From Mesorhizobium sp. (lineage in GTDB: Bacteria; Pseudomonadota; Alphaproteobacteria; Rhizobiales; Rhizobiaceae): a stretch of 64,000 nucleotides of DNA. The notes under the pieces are model-generated. The model had not been told where the DNA came from and ran no database searches. It saw only the letters and a list, made by a program, of their open reading frames with translations. Each line of letters starts with the position of its first letter. Position 1 is the first letter of the stretch. Shown here piece after piece: positions 52,445-60,639 of this stretch. A program made the translations under genes and the position numbers. The stretch covers positions 1 through 64,000 of the forward strand of contig NZ_SUHQ01000031.1 in the NCBI RefSeq assembly GCF_004962245.1. The letters are read 5' to 3'.

Positions 52445-53437
52445 TTACTTAGCCGATACCTTGTTGATCGCCGAATTGTCGATCTGGTCCGTCGCCACCA
52501 ATTTGTTGTCGGCGGCGCCGTTCTCCAGATTGAGGTCCATCACCGTATCGAAGATACCGTGGAGCGTGCCTTTTTCTCCCGGTTCGCCCATATAGGCGAG
52601 CGATTCGGCGAGCGTCGTGTAGGACAGGCTGGAGTTGACGATCTCGGTCACTTCAGCCGCTGTCAGGCCGAAATGCTTGGAGGCCATGTCGGCGAATTTT
52701 TCCGGCTCGGACTTGAGAAAGTCGACAGCCTCGTAGATGCAGCCGAGAAACTTCGCATACTTGTACGGGTTCGCCTTGAAATCGTCGTTGCGGACGATGA
52801 TCGCATCGATGATGATGCCGCGATGATCCTTGGACGAGACCAGCATGCGGGCACCCGGACGGGTCGAGGCCTTCAGCGCCTGTGACATGAACGGTTCGTA
52901 GGTCGCGATCGCGGCAATCGAGTCATCGACGAAAACCGCGCCCGTGTCAGCCGTTGCGATGTCCTTGATCTGGAGGTCCTTCAGCGACAGTCCAGCCTGC
53001 TTCAACTCCATCTGGAGCAACAGGCGTGAGGGAATGTTCGGCTCGGCAGCGACGACTTTGCCCTTGAGATCCGCCACCGTCTTGATCTTGTCATCGGTGA
53101 TGACACCGTCGCCGCCGACCGATTCGTCGATCGTGCCGATGATGATGCCCGGCGTGGAGGCGTCGCGCGGGCGACCCTGATATTCGCCGACGGACCGCAT
53201 CTGCATCTCGATGTCGCCGCGCGCCATCGCCGCCATGACATTGGTCAGGTCATCCTCGAACTTGATGCTGACGTCGAGGTCCTTGCCGGCGAAGCAGCCC
53301 AGGTCGCCGGCGATGTGGACAGGTGCAAATCCCAGCCACGTCGGAGCCAGGATGCGGATCTGGTCGGCGCTGAAGGCGAACTGCGAACTGGCGAGCACCA
53401 GTGCTGCGGACAACGCGATGCGAAGTGACGATTTCAT
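52445..53437 (-). CDS. NMT1/SsuA-like ABC transporter substrate-binding protein
   Basis: A 330-residue periplasmic binding protein of the NMT1/SsuA/TauA type. The signal peptide is residues 1-23 (cut after FAFSA). The mature chain begins DQIRILAPTWLGFAPVHIAG, the usual first strand, and GKVVAAEPNIPSRLLLQM fits the hinge. The ligand is unknown; the operon context suggests a small nitrogen compound with an amide or guanidino group. ATG 53437 has GGGGA six bases upstream. It is the first gene of a minus operon divergent from the LysR gene. Confidence 0.92.
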   Translation of the reverse strand: MKSSLRIALSAALVLASSQFAFSADQIRILAPTWLGFAPVHIAGDLGCFAGKDLDVSIKFEDDLTNVMAAMARGDIEMQMRSVGEYQGRPRDASTPGIIIGTIDESVGGDGVITDDKIKTVADLKGKVVAAEPNIPSRLLLQMELKQAGLSLKDLQIKDIATADTGAVFVDDSIAAIATYEPFMSQALKASTRPGARMLVSSKDHRGIIIDAIIVRNDDFKANPYKYAKFLGCIYEAVDFLKSEPEKFADMASKHFGLTAAEVTEIVNSSLSYTTLAESLAYMGEPGEKGTLHGIFDTVMDLNLENGAADNKLVATDQIDNSAINKVSAK

Positions 53438-53483
53438 GATTGTTCCCCATTTTTGTTTCACGCAGGCTCGCGATTCTAGCATT

Positions 53484-53515
53484 GATGTAAATGAGTTTAT
53501 TTAGAATTTTACATC
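53484..53515. promoter_or_regulatory. Candidate LysR-type operator
   Basis: Arms GATGTAAA (53484-53491) and TTTACATC (53508-53515) are perfect inverted repeats with a 16-base AT-rich spacer. Another half-site, GATGTA, occurs at 53526. The element lies in the 115-base divergent region between the binding-protein gene and the lysR gene, where LysR proteins normally bind to control both. The binding itself is inferred. Confidence 0.65.
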
Positions 53516-53552
53516 GAATAATGTCGATGTATCGCCGATCGAGGGACAAGGC

Positions 53553-54479
53553 ATGCGCCGTCTGGACAACATCGACATCCGCCTGCTGCGCGTCTTCGTG
53601 GCGCTGGCCGATTCAGGCGGCTTCGCCGACGCGCAGATCACCCTCAACCTGTCGCAGCCGACGCTCAGCACGCATCTTGCGGAGCTGGAGAAACGCATCG
53701 GCGCCCAGCTCTGCCATCGCGGACGCAAACAGTTCCGCCTCACCGAAGTCGGGCAGGCGACCTACGACGCGGCGCAGAAACTGTTCCGCGACCTCGACGA
53801 TTTCGGGCACCGCATCAGCGCGGCCAGCGGCAGCCTGTCCGGCCGGTTGCGGATCGGCACCTCCGATGGCGTATTCACAAGCGATGAACTGGGCATCCAG
53901 CATGCCCTCAGACGCTTCATGAGCCCTGATTCCGATGTTTTCATCGATCTTTCGCTGGGCACGCCGTCCGAGCTTGAGCAGCAAGTCGCTGATGGCGGCC
54001 GCGATATTGTCATCGGGCCGCTATCGCAGAAAGCGCCCGGCGTCGTTTACCGGGATTACTGCGGTGAGCCGCATTTTCTCTATTGCGGCCGACGGCATCC
54101 GCTTTTTGCGGTGCCCGATTCAAGGATCGACCAAAGCGCCATCCATGCCGCGCGGTTTTCGGTGCGCAGCTATCGGTATTTCGACGATCTCTATCTCGTC
54201 GGGCATCCCAAGGCCAGCGCGTCGGTGATCCACATGGAAGCACAATTGATGCTGATCCTGTCGGAGAATTTCATCGGCTTCCTGCCGGCCCATTTCGCAT
54301 CGTCATGGGTCCATGCTGGCGAGTTGCGGGCGATCAAGCCGGGATCTTATACCTTCAGTTCGCGGCATCTGATTGCTTACCGCAGGGCGGACGAAACACG
54401 AAATCTGGTCCAGGCGTTCCTGCAGGAACTGACCAGGGGATCGGAAACGGGTCCCTTGAAAGGACGTGGAGCAAAGTGA
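53553..54479 (+). CDS. LysR family transcriptional regulator
   Basis: A 308-residue LysR-type regulator. The N-terminal helix-turn-helix (about 5-65) reads IRLLRVFVALADSGGFADAQ, then LNLSQPTLSTHLAELEKRIG and FRLTEVGQ. An effector-binding domain of periplasmic-binding-protein type occupies about 93-295. It is divergent from the ABC importer/creatininase/ureohydrolase operon and almost certainly controls it through the inverted repeat at 53484-53515. The inducer is unknown. It converges with aioA, with a strong hairpin between the two stops. Confidence 0.94.
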   Translation: MRRLDNIDIRLLRVFVALADSGGFADAQITLNLSQPTLSTHLAELEKRIGAQLCHRGRKQFRLTEVGQATYDAAQKLFRDLDDFGHRISAASGSLSGRLRIGTSDGVFTSDELGIQHALRRFMSPDSDVFIDLSLGTPSELEQQVADGGRDIVIGPLSQKAPGVVYRDYCGEPHFLYCGRRHPLFAVPDSRIDQSAIHAARFSVRSYRYFDDLYLVGHPKASASVIHMEAQLMLILSENFIGFLPAHFASSWVHAGELRAIKPGSYTFSSRHLIAYRRADETRNLVQAFLQELTRGSETGPLKGRGAK

Positions 54480-54568
54480 TCAGGACTTCTCGGGCAATGG
54501 CTTTGGCTGGCCGCTCGAGACACTGAGGATTGCTTCCGACGGGAATCTCCAGACGGCAGAGCGAGACA

Positions 54569-54607
54569 CCGGGCCCGCCGCTGCGACTGGCGCCGCGGCG
54601 GACCCGG
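54569..54607. terminator. Strong hairpin between lysR and aioA (probable bidirectional terminator)
   Basis: Arms CCGGGCCCGCCGC (54569-54581) and GCGGCGGACCCGG (54595-54607) pair at 12 of 13 positions around a 13-base loop. The element ends eight bases from the aioA stop and lies about 90 bases from the lysR stop. Neither side carries a clear T run, so it is assigned from stem strength and convergent position. Confidence 0.6.
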
Positions 54608-54614
54608 GAGAGCC

Positions 54615-57152
54615 TCAGACGGCCTGATATTCCTGCGACTTGAACGAAAGGTGCTTCACGCCTTCCGGCGCATCCGAGATCTTCCTGATGTTCGCCCAGG
54701 TCTGCTTGTAGTTCGGGATCACCAGCTCGTTCACGCCGTCATTGATGACGTTACCCATCACCCCGGTCGGAAAGCCGAACAGCATGAAGGTCTCGCCCTT
54801 CTTCGCCGTCGGGGTCGGATAGACCATCGCCTGCGTCGAGCCGTCATCGTTGTAGACCTCGACGAGGTCGCCGGCCTTCAGGCCGAGTTCACCCATATCG
54901 TCCGGGCTCACCTGGATGTAGGGGAAGGGCATGCGATCCATGACGAACTCGTTCTCCTGGTCGAGGAAGGCGTTCTGCCAGACGATGTTGGCGCGGCCGT
55001 TGTTGATAAGATATTTGAATTTGGCCTTCTGCTCTTCCTTGCCTGGTGCCTGCAGCCCGCGCCAAGGCGCGTCCATGAAGCTTGCCTTGCCGCCTTCCCC
55101 GGAAAAAACGCCGTCGGCATAGAGTCGCTTCGTTCCGACGATCTTGCCGTCCGCGAAGCCGGTAGCAGGCTCCTGGAAGCCGTTGTTGCCCATGACCTTC
55201 AGGCGCTCGTAGGTGACGAACTCGCCGCCGCCGGCGTTTTTGTTGTAGCCGTCCATGAACGCATCCTCTTCGGTTGCCCAGTCATAGCCCTTGAACTGGT
55301 CGGCATAGGCAGCGTCGCCCATCTCGCGCAGCACCTTTTCCATATGCTGGGCCAGTCCTGCCGCGATCAGGCAGTCAGGCTTGGCATTGCCCGGCGGGTC
55401 CATGTAGCGCTCGACCAGCCGCATGCGCCGCTCGCCGTTCATCGACGTCAGGTTCATCTCGCCCGACTCTGCCGCCGGCAGCCAGACATGGCTCGCCGCG
55501 CCGATCTTGGACGGTATGATGTCGACATCGACCGAGAACAGGCCGCCGGCCTTGATGGCGGCCAGAATGGTTTCGACCATCGCCTGCCGGTCGCCATACG
55601 GCACCTTGCTCATCGCGTCCTTCACGATGTCCGTCCGCGTCTTGTAGACGCGGTTGAACTCGTGCGCATTGAGCGAAGTCTTGTAGTGGTCGCAGGCCCA
55701 GATGTGGTGGACGCCACCCTGGCCCTCGATCAGAAGCTTGTCGACATAGGCCGCGGGCCGCCCAACATGCGCATCTGAGGGGCGCACATAACCTTCCTGG
55801 TGTCCGCCGAGGCGCACCACGCCGCCACCCTCGCGGCCTATATTGCCCGTCGCCAGCGCTATGTTCACCAGCGCACCGTTGGTGCGGTAGTTGTCATTGC
55901 CCCAGATCAGCCCCTTCTCGTAGCCGATCATGGTGCGCCGGCGCTTTCCGCCCTCTTTCGGCATGGCGATCCACTCCGCCGCCTTGACGATGTCGGCCGG
56001 ATCGAGCCCGGTAATGCCCGCCGCCTCTTCGATCGACATCCTGCAGCCTTCAACGGCGCCGCTGAAGTTGGTAAGGTGCCCAGGCTTGCCGTCCGCCTCG
56101 CCGCGGGCCGGATAAAGCGCCGGGCGCGCCTTGCCTTCCGCGGCCGTGCTGTTCTTGAGGAAATCCTCGTCGACCCAGCCCTTGTCCGCAATGTAGGTGA
56201 ACAGCGCGTTGAACAGCGCCAGGTCGGTTCCTGAATTGAGCGCGAGGTGGAGCACGTTTTCCTTACCCGCTTCGGCCTCGCAGGCGTTGACGGTCACCGT
56301 GCGGCGGGGATCGACGACGATGATCCGGGCGGCCGCATGCGGCTCGTCCGGCATCTGCGCCTGCTTCTTGTCCAGCGTTGCGCCTCGCAGGTTCGGAATC
56401 CAGTGGTTGAGGAAGTAGTTCGTCTGGGTCTCGAGCGGATTGGTACCGACGGCCATGATCGTGTCGGCAAGCTCGGCGTCCTCGTAGCAGTTGTTGAGTT
56501 CGCCAACGCCCATGTCGCGGGTGGCATGGACTTCCGAGTTGTAGGCCGGGCGATTGTGGATGCGTATGTTCTTCACCTTCATGGAGCCGAAATAGAGTTT
56601 TCCGGTGCCCCAGGTGTTTTCGTAACCGCCCGCCGACCCGCCATGATCGAACATGGAGACGAACAGCCCGTCCTCGCCCTGCTCCTTCACGACCGCCGCG
56701 GTCACCCTCGCGACGAGGTCGAGCGCATCATCCCAGGACGTCGGCTGCATCTGGCCATAGCGCCATACCATCGGGTCGGTGAGCCGCTGCATCTGCGAGC
56801 CCCGTGCCGTCGAATACCGCGTTTCGCCCATGCGGGCGCCGCGCACCGAACCAAGGCCGGAGTTCACCTCGCAGTCGTGGTCCGGCTTGATGACGATATG
56901 GACGTCCTTACCGTCCTGCTTGACGATGTTGTACATCGAAGGCGCGTACCAGGCGTCGGTCTCGGCGGCCTGCTGCTCGGACAGATCGACCCCAAATACG
57001 TTCGAGGCGGCATCGGTGCCGCCCTGCTTGTTGGCCGGCCATGTGTAGGCGTGATAGCCGCAACCGACGATGCAATAGTGGCAGGTGACGTTGTGTTTCT
57101 TCGCATCCGCCGGAATGATCGGCAGCCGGTCGATGTGACGTTTGTAAGCCAT
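54615..57152 (-). CDS. aioA: Arsenite oxidase large (molybdopterin) subunit
   Basis: An 845-residue protein of the arsenite oxidase AioA branch of the DMSO reductase family (usual length about 825-845). The N-terminal 3Fe-4S site is C24-x2-C27-x3-C31 in CHYCIVGCGYH, with the fourth position a serine at 102 (71 residues after Cys31), the spacing known for AioA. The bis-MGD-binding regions follow, with a C-terminal beta-barrel domain from about 710. It oxidises arsenite to arsenate at the molybdenum centre and passes electrons to the Rieske subunit. It has no signal peptide and should leave the cell folded with AioB. GGGAGG lies eight bases before ATG 57152, 14 bases after aioB. No cytochrome c or moeA gene follows. 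Confidence 0.97.
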   Translation of the reverse strand: MAYKRHIDRLPIIPADAKKHNVTCHYCIVGCGYHAYTWPANKQGGTDAASNVFGVDLSEQQAAETDAWYAPSMYNIVKQDGKDVHIVIKPDHDCEVNSGLGSVRGARMGETRYSTARGSQMQRLTDPMVWRYGQMQPTSWDDALDLVARVTAAVVKEQGEDGLFVSMFDHGGSAGGYENTWGTGKLYFGSMKVKNIRIHNRPAYNSEVHATRDMGVGELNNCYEDAELADTIMAVGTNPLETQTNYFLNHWIPNLRGATLDKKQAQMPDEPHAAARIIVVDPRRTVTVNACEAEAGKENVLHLALNSGTDLALFNALFTYIADKGWVDEDFLKNSTAAEGKARPALYPARGEADGKPGHLTNFSGAVEGCRMSIEEAAGITGLDPADIVKAAEWIAMPKEGGKRRRTMIGYEKGLIWGNDNYRTNGALVNIALATGNIGREGGGVVRLGGHQEGYVRPSDAHVGRPAAYVDKLLIEGQGGVHHIWACDHYKTSLNAHEFNRVYKTRTDIVKDAMSKVPYGDRQAMVETILAAIKAGGLFSVDVDIIPSKIGAASHVWLPAAESGEMNLTSMNGERRMRLVERYMDPPGNAKPDCLIAAGLAQHMEKVLREMGDAAYADQFKGYDWATEEDAFMDGYNKNAGGGEFVTYERLKVMGNNGFQEPATGFADGKIVGTKRLYADGVFSGEGGKASFMDAPWRGLQAPGKEEQKAKFKYLINNGRANIVWQNAFLDQENEFVMDRMPFPYIQVSPDDMGELGLKAGDLVEVYNDDGSTQAMVYPTPTAKKGETFMLFGFPTGVMGNVINDGVNELVIPNYKQTWANIRKISDAPEGVKHLSFKSQEYQAV

Positions 57153-57166
57153 GATCCGATCCTCCC

Positions 57167-57694
57167 CTAAAGTACGTTGCTCAGGCGACCGTAGAGCAGC
57201 TCATCCACGCCCTCGGCATAGATGTCGCCCTTGTCGTCGATGCGGAGCGCGTATTGCGGCAGGTTGGCGGTCGACTGCCCCCAGATCTGTTGTCCGCCGG
57301 CATCCGCGTCGAAGCGCGAATAGTGGCCGGGGCAATTGAAGGAGTGGTCGTCGGCGTTGTAGTTGAGCGGGAAGCCCTTGTGGGGGCACGTGGTCGAGAA
57401 CCCGACGATGTCGCCGTCAGGGCCGGCACCACCTTCCACTTTCGTTCCAAGCTTCAGCAGCACACCGGGCGCGTTTTCATCAGGGTAGCCGACATCGAAA
57501 GGCTCGTTTGGTTTCAAATCGGCGATATTGGCCAACTTGTTCGACGGATATTCGACCAGTGCCAGACCGGGTGCGGCCTTGGTCTGAGCTTGCGCCGGCA
57601 GCGCCACTGCCGTGGCCATGCCTGCGGCGGCGAACGCCCCTCCCCTTAGAAATTGACGGCGGCCGACGTCGACCAGCTTGTTGCAGCGATCCAT
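57167..57694 (-). CDS. aioB: Arsenite oxidase small (Rieske) subunit
   Basis: A 175-residue Rieske protein. The Tat signal GRRQFLRGGAFAAAGMATA (11-29) should export the AioBA complex to the periplasm. The 2Fe-2S ligands are Cys103 and His105 (TTCPHKGF) and Cys121 and His124 (NCPGHYSRFD), with the standard 15-residue spacing. The two extra cysteines that form a disulfide in bc1-type Rieske proteins are replaced by Phe108 and Gly123. As far as I recall, the Rhizobium sp. NT-26 subunit has the same two residues at the same positions. It accepts electrons from AioA. GGGAGG precedes ATG 57694, and a sigma-54 promoter lies about 40 bases upstream. Confidence 0.96.
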   Translation of the reverse strand: MDRCNKLVDVGRRQFLRGGAFAAAGMATAVALPAQAQTKAAPGLALVEYPSNKLANIADLKPNEPFDVGYPDENAPGVLLKLGTKVEGGAGPDGDIVGFSTTCPHKGFPLNYNADDHSFNCPGHYSRFDADAGGQQIWGQSTANLPQYALRIDDKGDIYAEGVDELLYGRLSNVL

Positions 57695-57733
57695 GCATTC
57701 CTCCCGTTTGGCGAAAATCGTCGCAAGCGGCCT

Positions 57734-57749
57734 TGCAACGCCTGTGCCA
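57734..57749 (-). promoter_or_regulatory. Sigma-54 (-24/-12) promoter of aioBA
   Basis: On the minus strand the sequence reads TGGCAC-N5-TTGCA, an exact match to the sigma-54 consensus TGGCAC-N5-TTGCW with correct spacing. Transcription should start near 57723, leaving a leader of about 30 bases before aioB. AioR, encoded just upstream, is a sigma-54 activator. Confidence 0.93.
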
Positions 57750-57809
57750 AGCGGAGAAGCCGGCCGATTTCATTCGAGAAACTGTTATGACGCCAGCGCC
57801 AAGGGGCAT

Positions 57810-57833
57810 GCATGTTCGGAAATCCGGACATGC
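57810..57833. promoter_or_regulatory. Candidate AioR upstream activating site
   Basis: Arms GCATGTTCGGA (57810-57820) and TCCGGACATGC (57823-57833) are inverted repeats matching at 10 of 11 positions, separated by AA. The centre is about 75 bases upstream of the -24 element and about 100 from the expected start, a normal distance for a sigma-54 activator. It lies between the aioR stop and the aioB promoter. Binding by AioR is inferred. Confidence 0.75.
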
Positions 57834-57848
57834 TGCAGTGCCGAAGGT

Positions 57849-59192
57849 TCAGGAAGTCGAACGCGCCCGATCGGCAAGGCCGAGCCGCGTCATCTTCTCC
57901 CAAAGCGTCGTTCGGGAGATCGCCAGCAACCCAGCTGCCTTTGCAATTTGACCGCCCGTTTCGTCCAGTGCACGCTCGATCTGCCGCCGCTCCGCGGCAT
58001 CGCGAACGTCGGCTAGCGGGGCGAATGCAGCGCTTCCGGGCTTTGTTGTCCGTTCAGGGAACAGGTCACCGGGCATGATCCACTCACTGGTCGACAACGC
58101 CACCGCCCGCTCGACGCGGTTTCTGAGTTCCCGCACATTTCCAGGCCAGGGATAGGCAAGTGCGGCCTCCTCGGCCAGCGCGCTGAAGCCCCGGATCCGG
58201 ATATCGGAGCGGCTCGCTGCATTTTCCAGGAACCTGTCGAGAAGCCAGGTGATGTCCTCATGCCGCTCGCGCAAAGGCGGAATCGTCACCGGCAGGACCG
58301 CAAGTCGAAAATAGAGATCTTCGCGGAAGCTCGACGGCCCGCTGCGTTGGCCAAGGTCGCGATGAGTGGCCGAAACAACCCGCGCTCGAAACGTGCAGGG
58401 CGTTTCACCGCCAACCCGGTTGAAACTTCCGTCTTCGACCAGTCTGAGCAGCTTTGCCTGAAGCGGCATTGGCATGTCGCCGATCTCATCCAGGAACAGC
58501 GTGCCCTTTCCGGCCCGCTCGGCATATCCGAAGTGCCGCTGTTGCGCACCGGTAAACGCCCCTTTTTCGTGACCGAAAATCTCGCTCTCCAGCAGCTCGG
58601 CCGGGATAGCAGCACAGTTCACGGCGATGAACGGCTCCACGCGCCGGGGTGAAACCTCATGGAGCAGGCGGGCAGCAACTTCTTTCCCGGATCCGGTCTC
58701 GCCGGTGATCAGCACAGGCAGGTCGTGGCCCGCGTAACGACGCAGCAGGTCTTCGGTATGCTGGATGGCCGGGGACTCGCCGAGGAAATAGCCCTTGAGA
58801 CGAAGCTGGCTATGCGTTGTCCGCCGCGCGGCATCGATCCTCCGCAGGAATTCATCCATCGCGAACGGCTTGGTCATGAAATCAACGGCGCCGGATCGCA
58901 TCAACCTGACAGCCTGGTCGATCTCGCCATGGCCGGTCACGAAGATGAACGGCGGGGAGTTCGGCAGGTTGGCAAGCTCGCTGAAAACCACTTCGCCGGA
59001 AATGTCGGGAAGACGGACGTCACAAATCACCAGATCGAGGGAACGGGACAGGCCTTCAATTCCGGAAATGGCGTCTCGCCCTGACTGCCACCATGTCACC
59101 CGCCAGCCCTCGAGCTCGAGGCGCTGAACGATCGACCCTCCCATCACAGGATCGTCCTCGACAAGGCCTATCCGGGCGCGGTCAGGCAGCAT
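57849..59192 (-). CDS. aioR: Sigma-54-dependent response regulator AioR
   Basis: A 447-residue NtrC-type activator. The receiver domain (1-125) has Asp58 as phosphoacceptor in LVICDVRLP and Lys108 in MTKPF. The AAA+ domain has Walker A GETGSGKE (164-171), the sigma-54 contact loop GAFTGA (211-216) and Walker B LFLDEIGDM. A Fis-type helix-turn-helix is at the C-terminus (about 400-440), with GGQIAKAAGLLAISRTTLWE. Phosphorylated by AioS, it should activate the aioBA promoter at 57734. Its start overlaps the aioS stop by 11 bases. Context makes the AioR assignment firm, although the sequence alone would say only NtrC family. Confidence 0.95.
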   Translation of the reverse strand: MLPDRARIGLVEDDPVMGGSIVQRLELEGWRVTWWQSGRDAISGIEGLSRSLDLVICDVRLPDISGEVVFSELANLPNSPPFIFVTGHGEIDQAVRLMRSGAVDFMTKPFAMDEFLRRIDAARRTTHSQLRLKGYFLGESPAIQHTEDLLRRYAGHDLPVLITGETGSGKEVAARLLHEVSPRRVEPFIAVNCAAIPAELLESEIFGHEKGAFTGAQQRHFGYAERAGKGTLFLDEIGDMPMPLQAKLLRLVEDGSFNRVGGETPCTFRARVVSATHRDLGQRSGPSSFREDLYFRLAVLPVTIPPLRERHEDITWLLDRFLENAASRSDIRIRGFSALAEEAALAYPWPGNVRELRNRVERAVALSTSEWIMPGDLFPERTTKPGSAAFAPLADVRDAAERRQIERALDETGGQIAKAAGLLAISRTTLWEKMTRLGLADRARSTS

Positions 59193-60639
59193 GGGCTTTG
59201 GCGTCCTCGCTGTCGAAGGGAATTATCAGCGTGACCGCCGTTCCTCCCCCTCTTTTGAGTGCGATACTGGCATGTCCGCCGAGATCGTCAACCACGCGGC
59301 GGACCATCCAGAGGCCGAGACCACGCCCCGCGCGTACGGCCGGACCGGGATCCTGATCGATGAGAATCCCCGCGATGTCGGCCGGCATTCCGGAGCCCTG
59401 GTCGCCAATTTCGATGTGCAGCCGGTCTTCGGCGCTCATTGCCTTCAGCGAAACCGTCCCGTCCTCCGGAGTGACCGCGCTCGCATTGAGGAGGAGGTTG
59501 AGGACCGCCTGACGGACCGGACCGCCTCGGATGGGTAATTCCGGCGCACCGTTCCATACGACGCTCCAATCCAGCCGCTGTCGTTTCCGTCGCAATTCCG
59601 GCTTGAGCAACAGATGGACATCTTCCAGATCTGCGGCGGTCATAGGGCGCTGCGATCGTTCGGGCCGGTAGGTGGCAAGCGCGGCCTCAACCACGTCGCG
59701 GATGCCGGCAAGGCCGCGCTCGATCAGGCTGATCGATGTGTCGCGAACACCGGGGGTTTCGCCATGGGTCTTCAACGTATCCAACGCGTTGAACAGCCCG
59801 CCAAGCGGATTGTTGATCTCATGCGCCATGCCGGAAGCGAGGCGCCCCAGGCTCGACAGCTTCTCTTCCTCGGCGAGCTGCATGGCGAAGTTCGCACGCT
59901 CGCGCTCGGCATGAACAAGGGCATTGTAGCCGCGGAACAGGCCCGCGACTTCAGAATCCCCGGCCGGAATTTCCCGCGGTGAGATCGGCTCGGCCGCGCC
60001 ATGCGCTGCCGAACGCATGTGGTCCTCCAGCACCCGCATCGGGCCGATCATCTGCCTCACCAGCACGAAGCCGCCCAGCGCGAACAGGGACGCGAGGACG
60101 CCGTTGGTAATGAGCAAGGTGACCAGAATCTCACGCCGCTCGGCAAAGAGGTGCGACACATCGAATGTGGCGTGGATCGTCCCGATCGGCTGACCCTGGT
60201 AGGCGAGATCGCGGCGGGCGAACCCGGTCAATCTGGTCTCGTCGATCGTGACGACATCAGGACCATAACGATTGAGATAATCCGCCGGCAATTCGGAATA
60301 CGTCGCGATCCGATTCGGATCGCTCGCTGCGAGCACCCTGCCGTCCGGGCCGGTCACCACGGTTTCGACCGGAGCGAGGGATTTATAGGATGCCGAGGAT
60401 CTGTCGAGCGCATCGAACACCTCCCAGACGTCCGCCCGCAGCACCGCCGGCACGACCGCCGCCGAAAGGCCATCCAGATATGTTTCGGCAAGGCCGTCGA
60501 GGAAGCGTTCCTGTGTCCGCGACAGCCGGTTGAGCACTCGCTCGGAAATGGCTGCGCTGATGACCACCATGAGCAAAGCCACAAAGACCGGCACGCGATA
60601 GGAGACGGGAATCGATCGGAAGCGCCGGAGCAGTTTCAT
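59182..60639 (-). CDS. aioS: Sensor histidine kinase AioS
   Basis: A 485-residue membrane histidine kinase. It has a transmembrane helix at about 15-33, a periplasmic domain at about 34-170, a second helix at about 172-195, then HAMP. The phosphoacceptor is His273 in GMAHEINNPLGG. The ATPase domain has the N box around VLNLLLNAS, GDQGSGMP and GRGLGLWMVRR. It should be activated by AioX with bound arsenite in the periplasm and phosphorylate AioR. It overlaps aioX by four bases (ATGA at 60636-60639) and aioR by 11 bases, so the three signalling proteins are produced together. Confidence 0.95.
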   Translation of the reverse strand: MKLLRRFRSIPVSYRVPVFVALLMVVISAAISERVLNRLSRTQERFLDGLAETYLDGLSAAVVPAVLRADVWEVFDALDRSSASYKSLAPVETVVTGPDGRVLAASDPNRIATYSELPADYLNRYGPDVVTIDETRLTGFARRDLAYQGQPIGTIHATFDVSHLFAERREILVTLLITNGVLASLFALGGFVLVRQMIGPMRVLEDHMRSAAHGAAEPISPREIPAGDSEVAGLFRGYNALVHAERERANFAMQLAEEEKLSSLGRLASGMAHEINNPLGGLFNALDTLKTHGETPGVRDTSISLIERGLAGIRDVVEAALATYRPERSQRPMTAADLEDVHLLLKPELRRKRQRLDWSVVWNGAPELPIRGGPVRQAVLNLLLNASAVTPEDGTVSLKAMSAEDRLHIEIGDQGSGMPADIAGILIDQDPGPAVRAGRGLGLWMVRRVVDDLGGHASIALKRGGGTAVTLIIPFDSEDAKAHAA

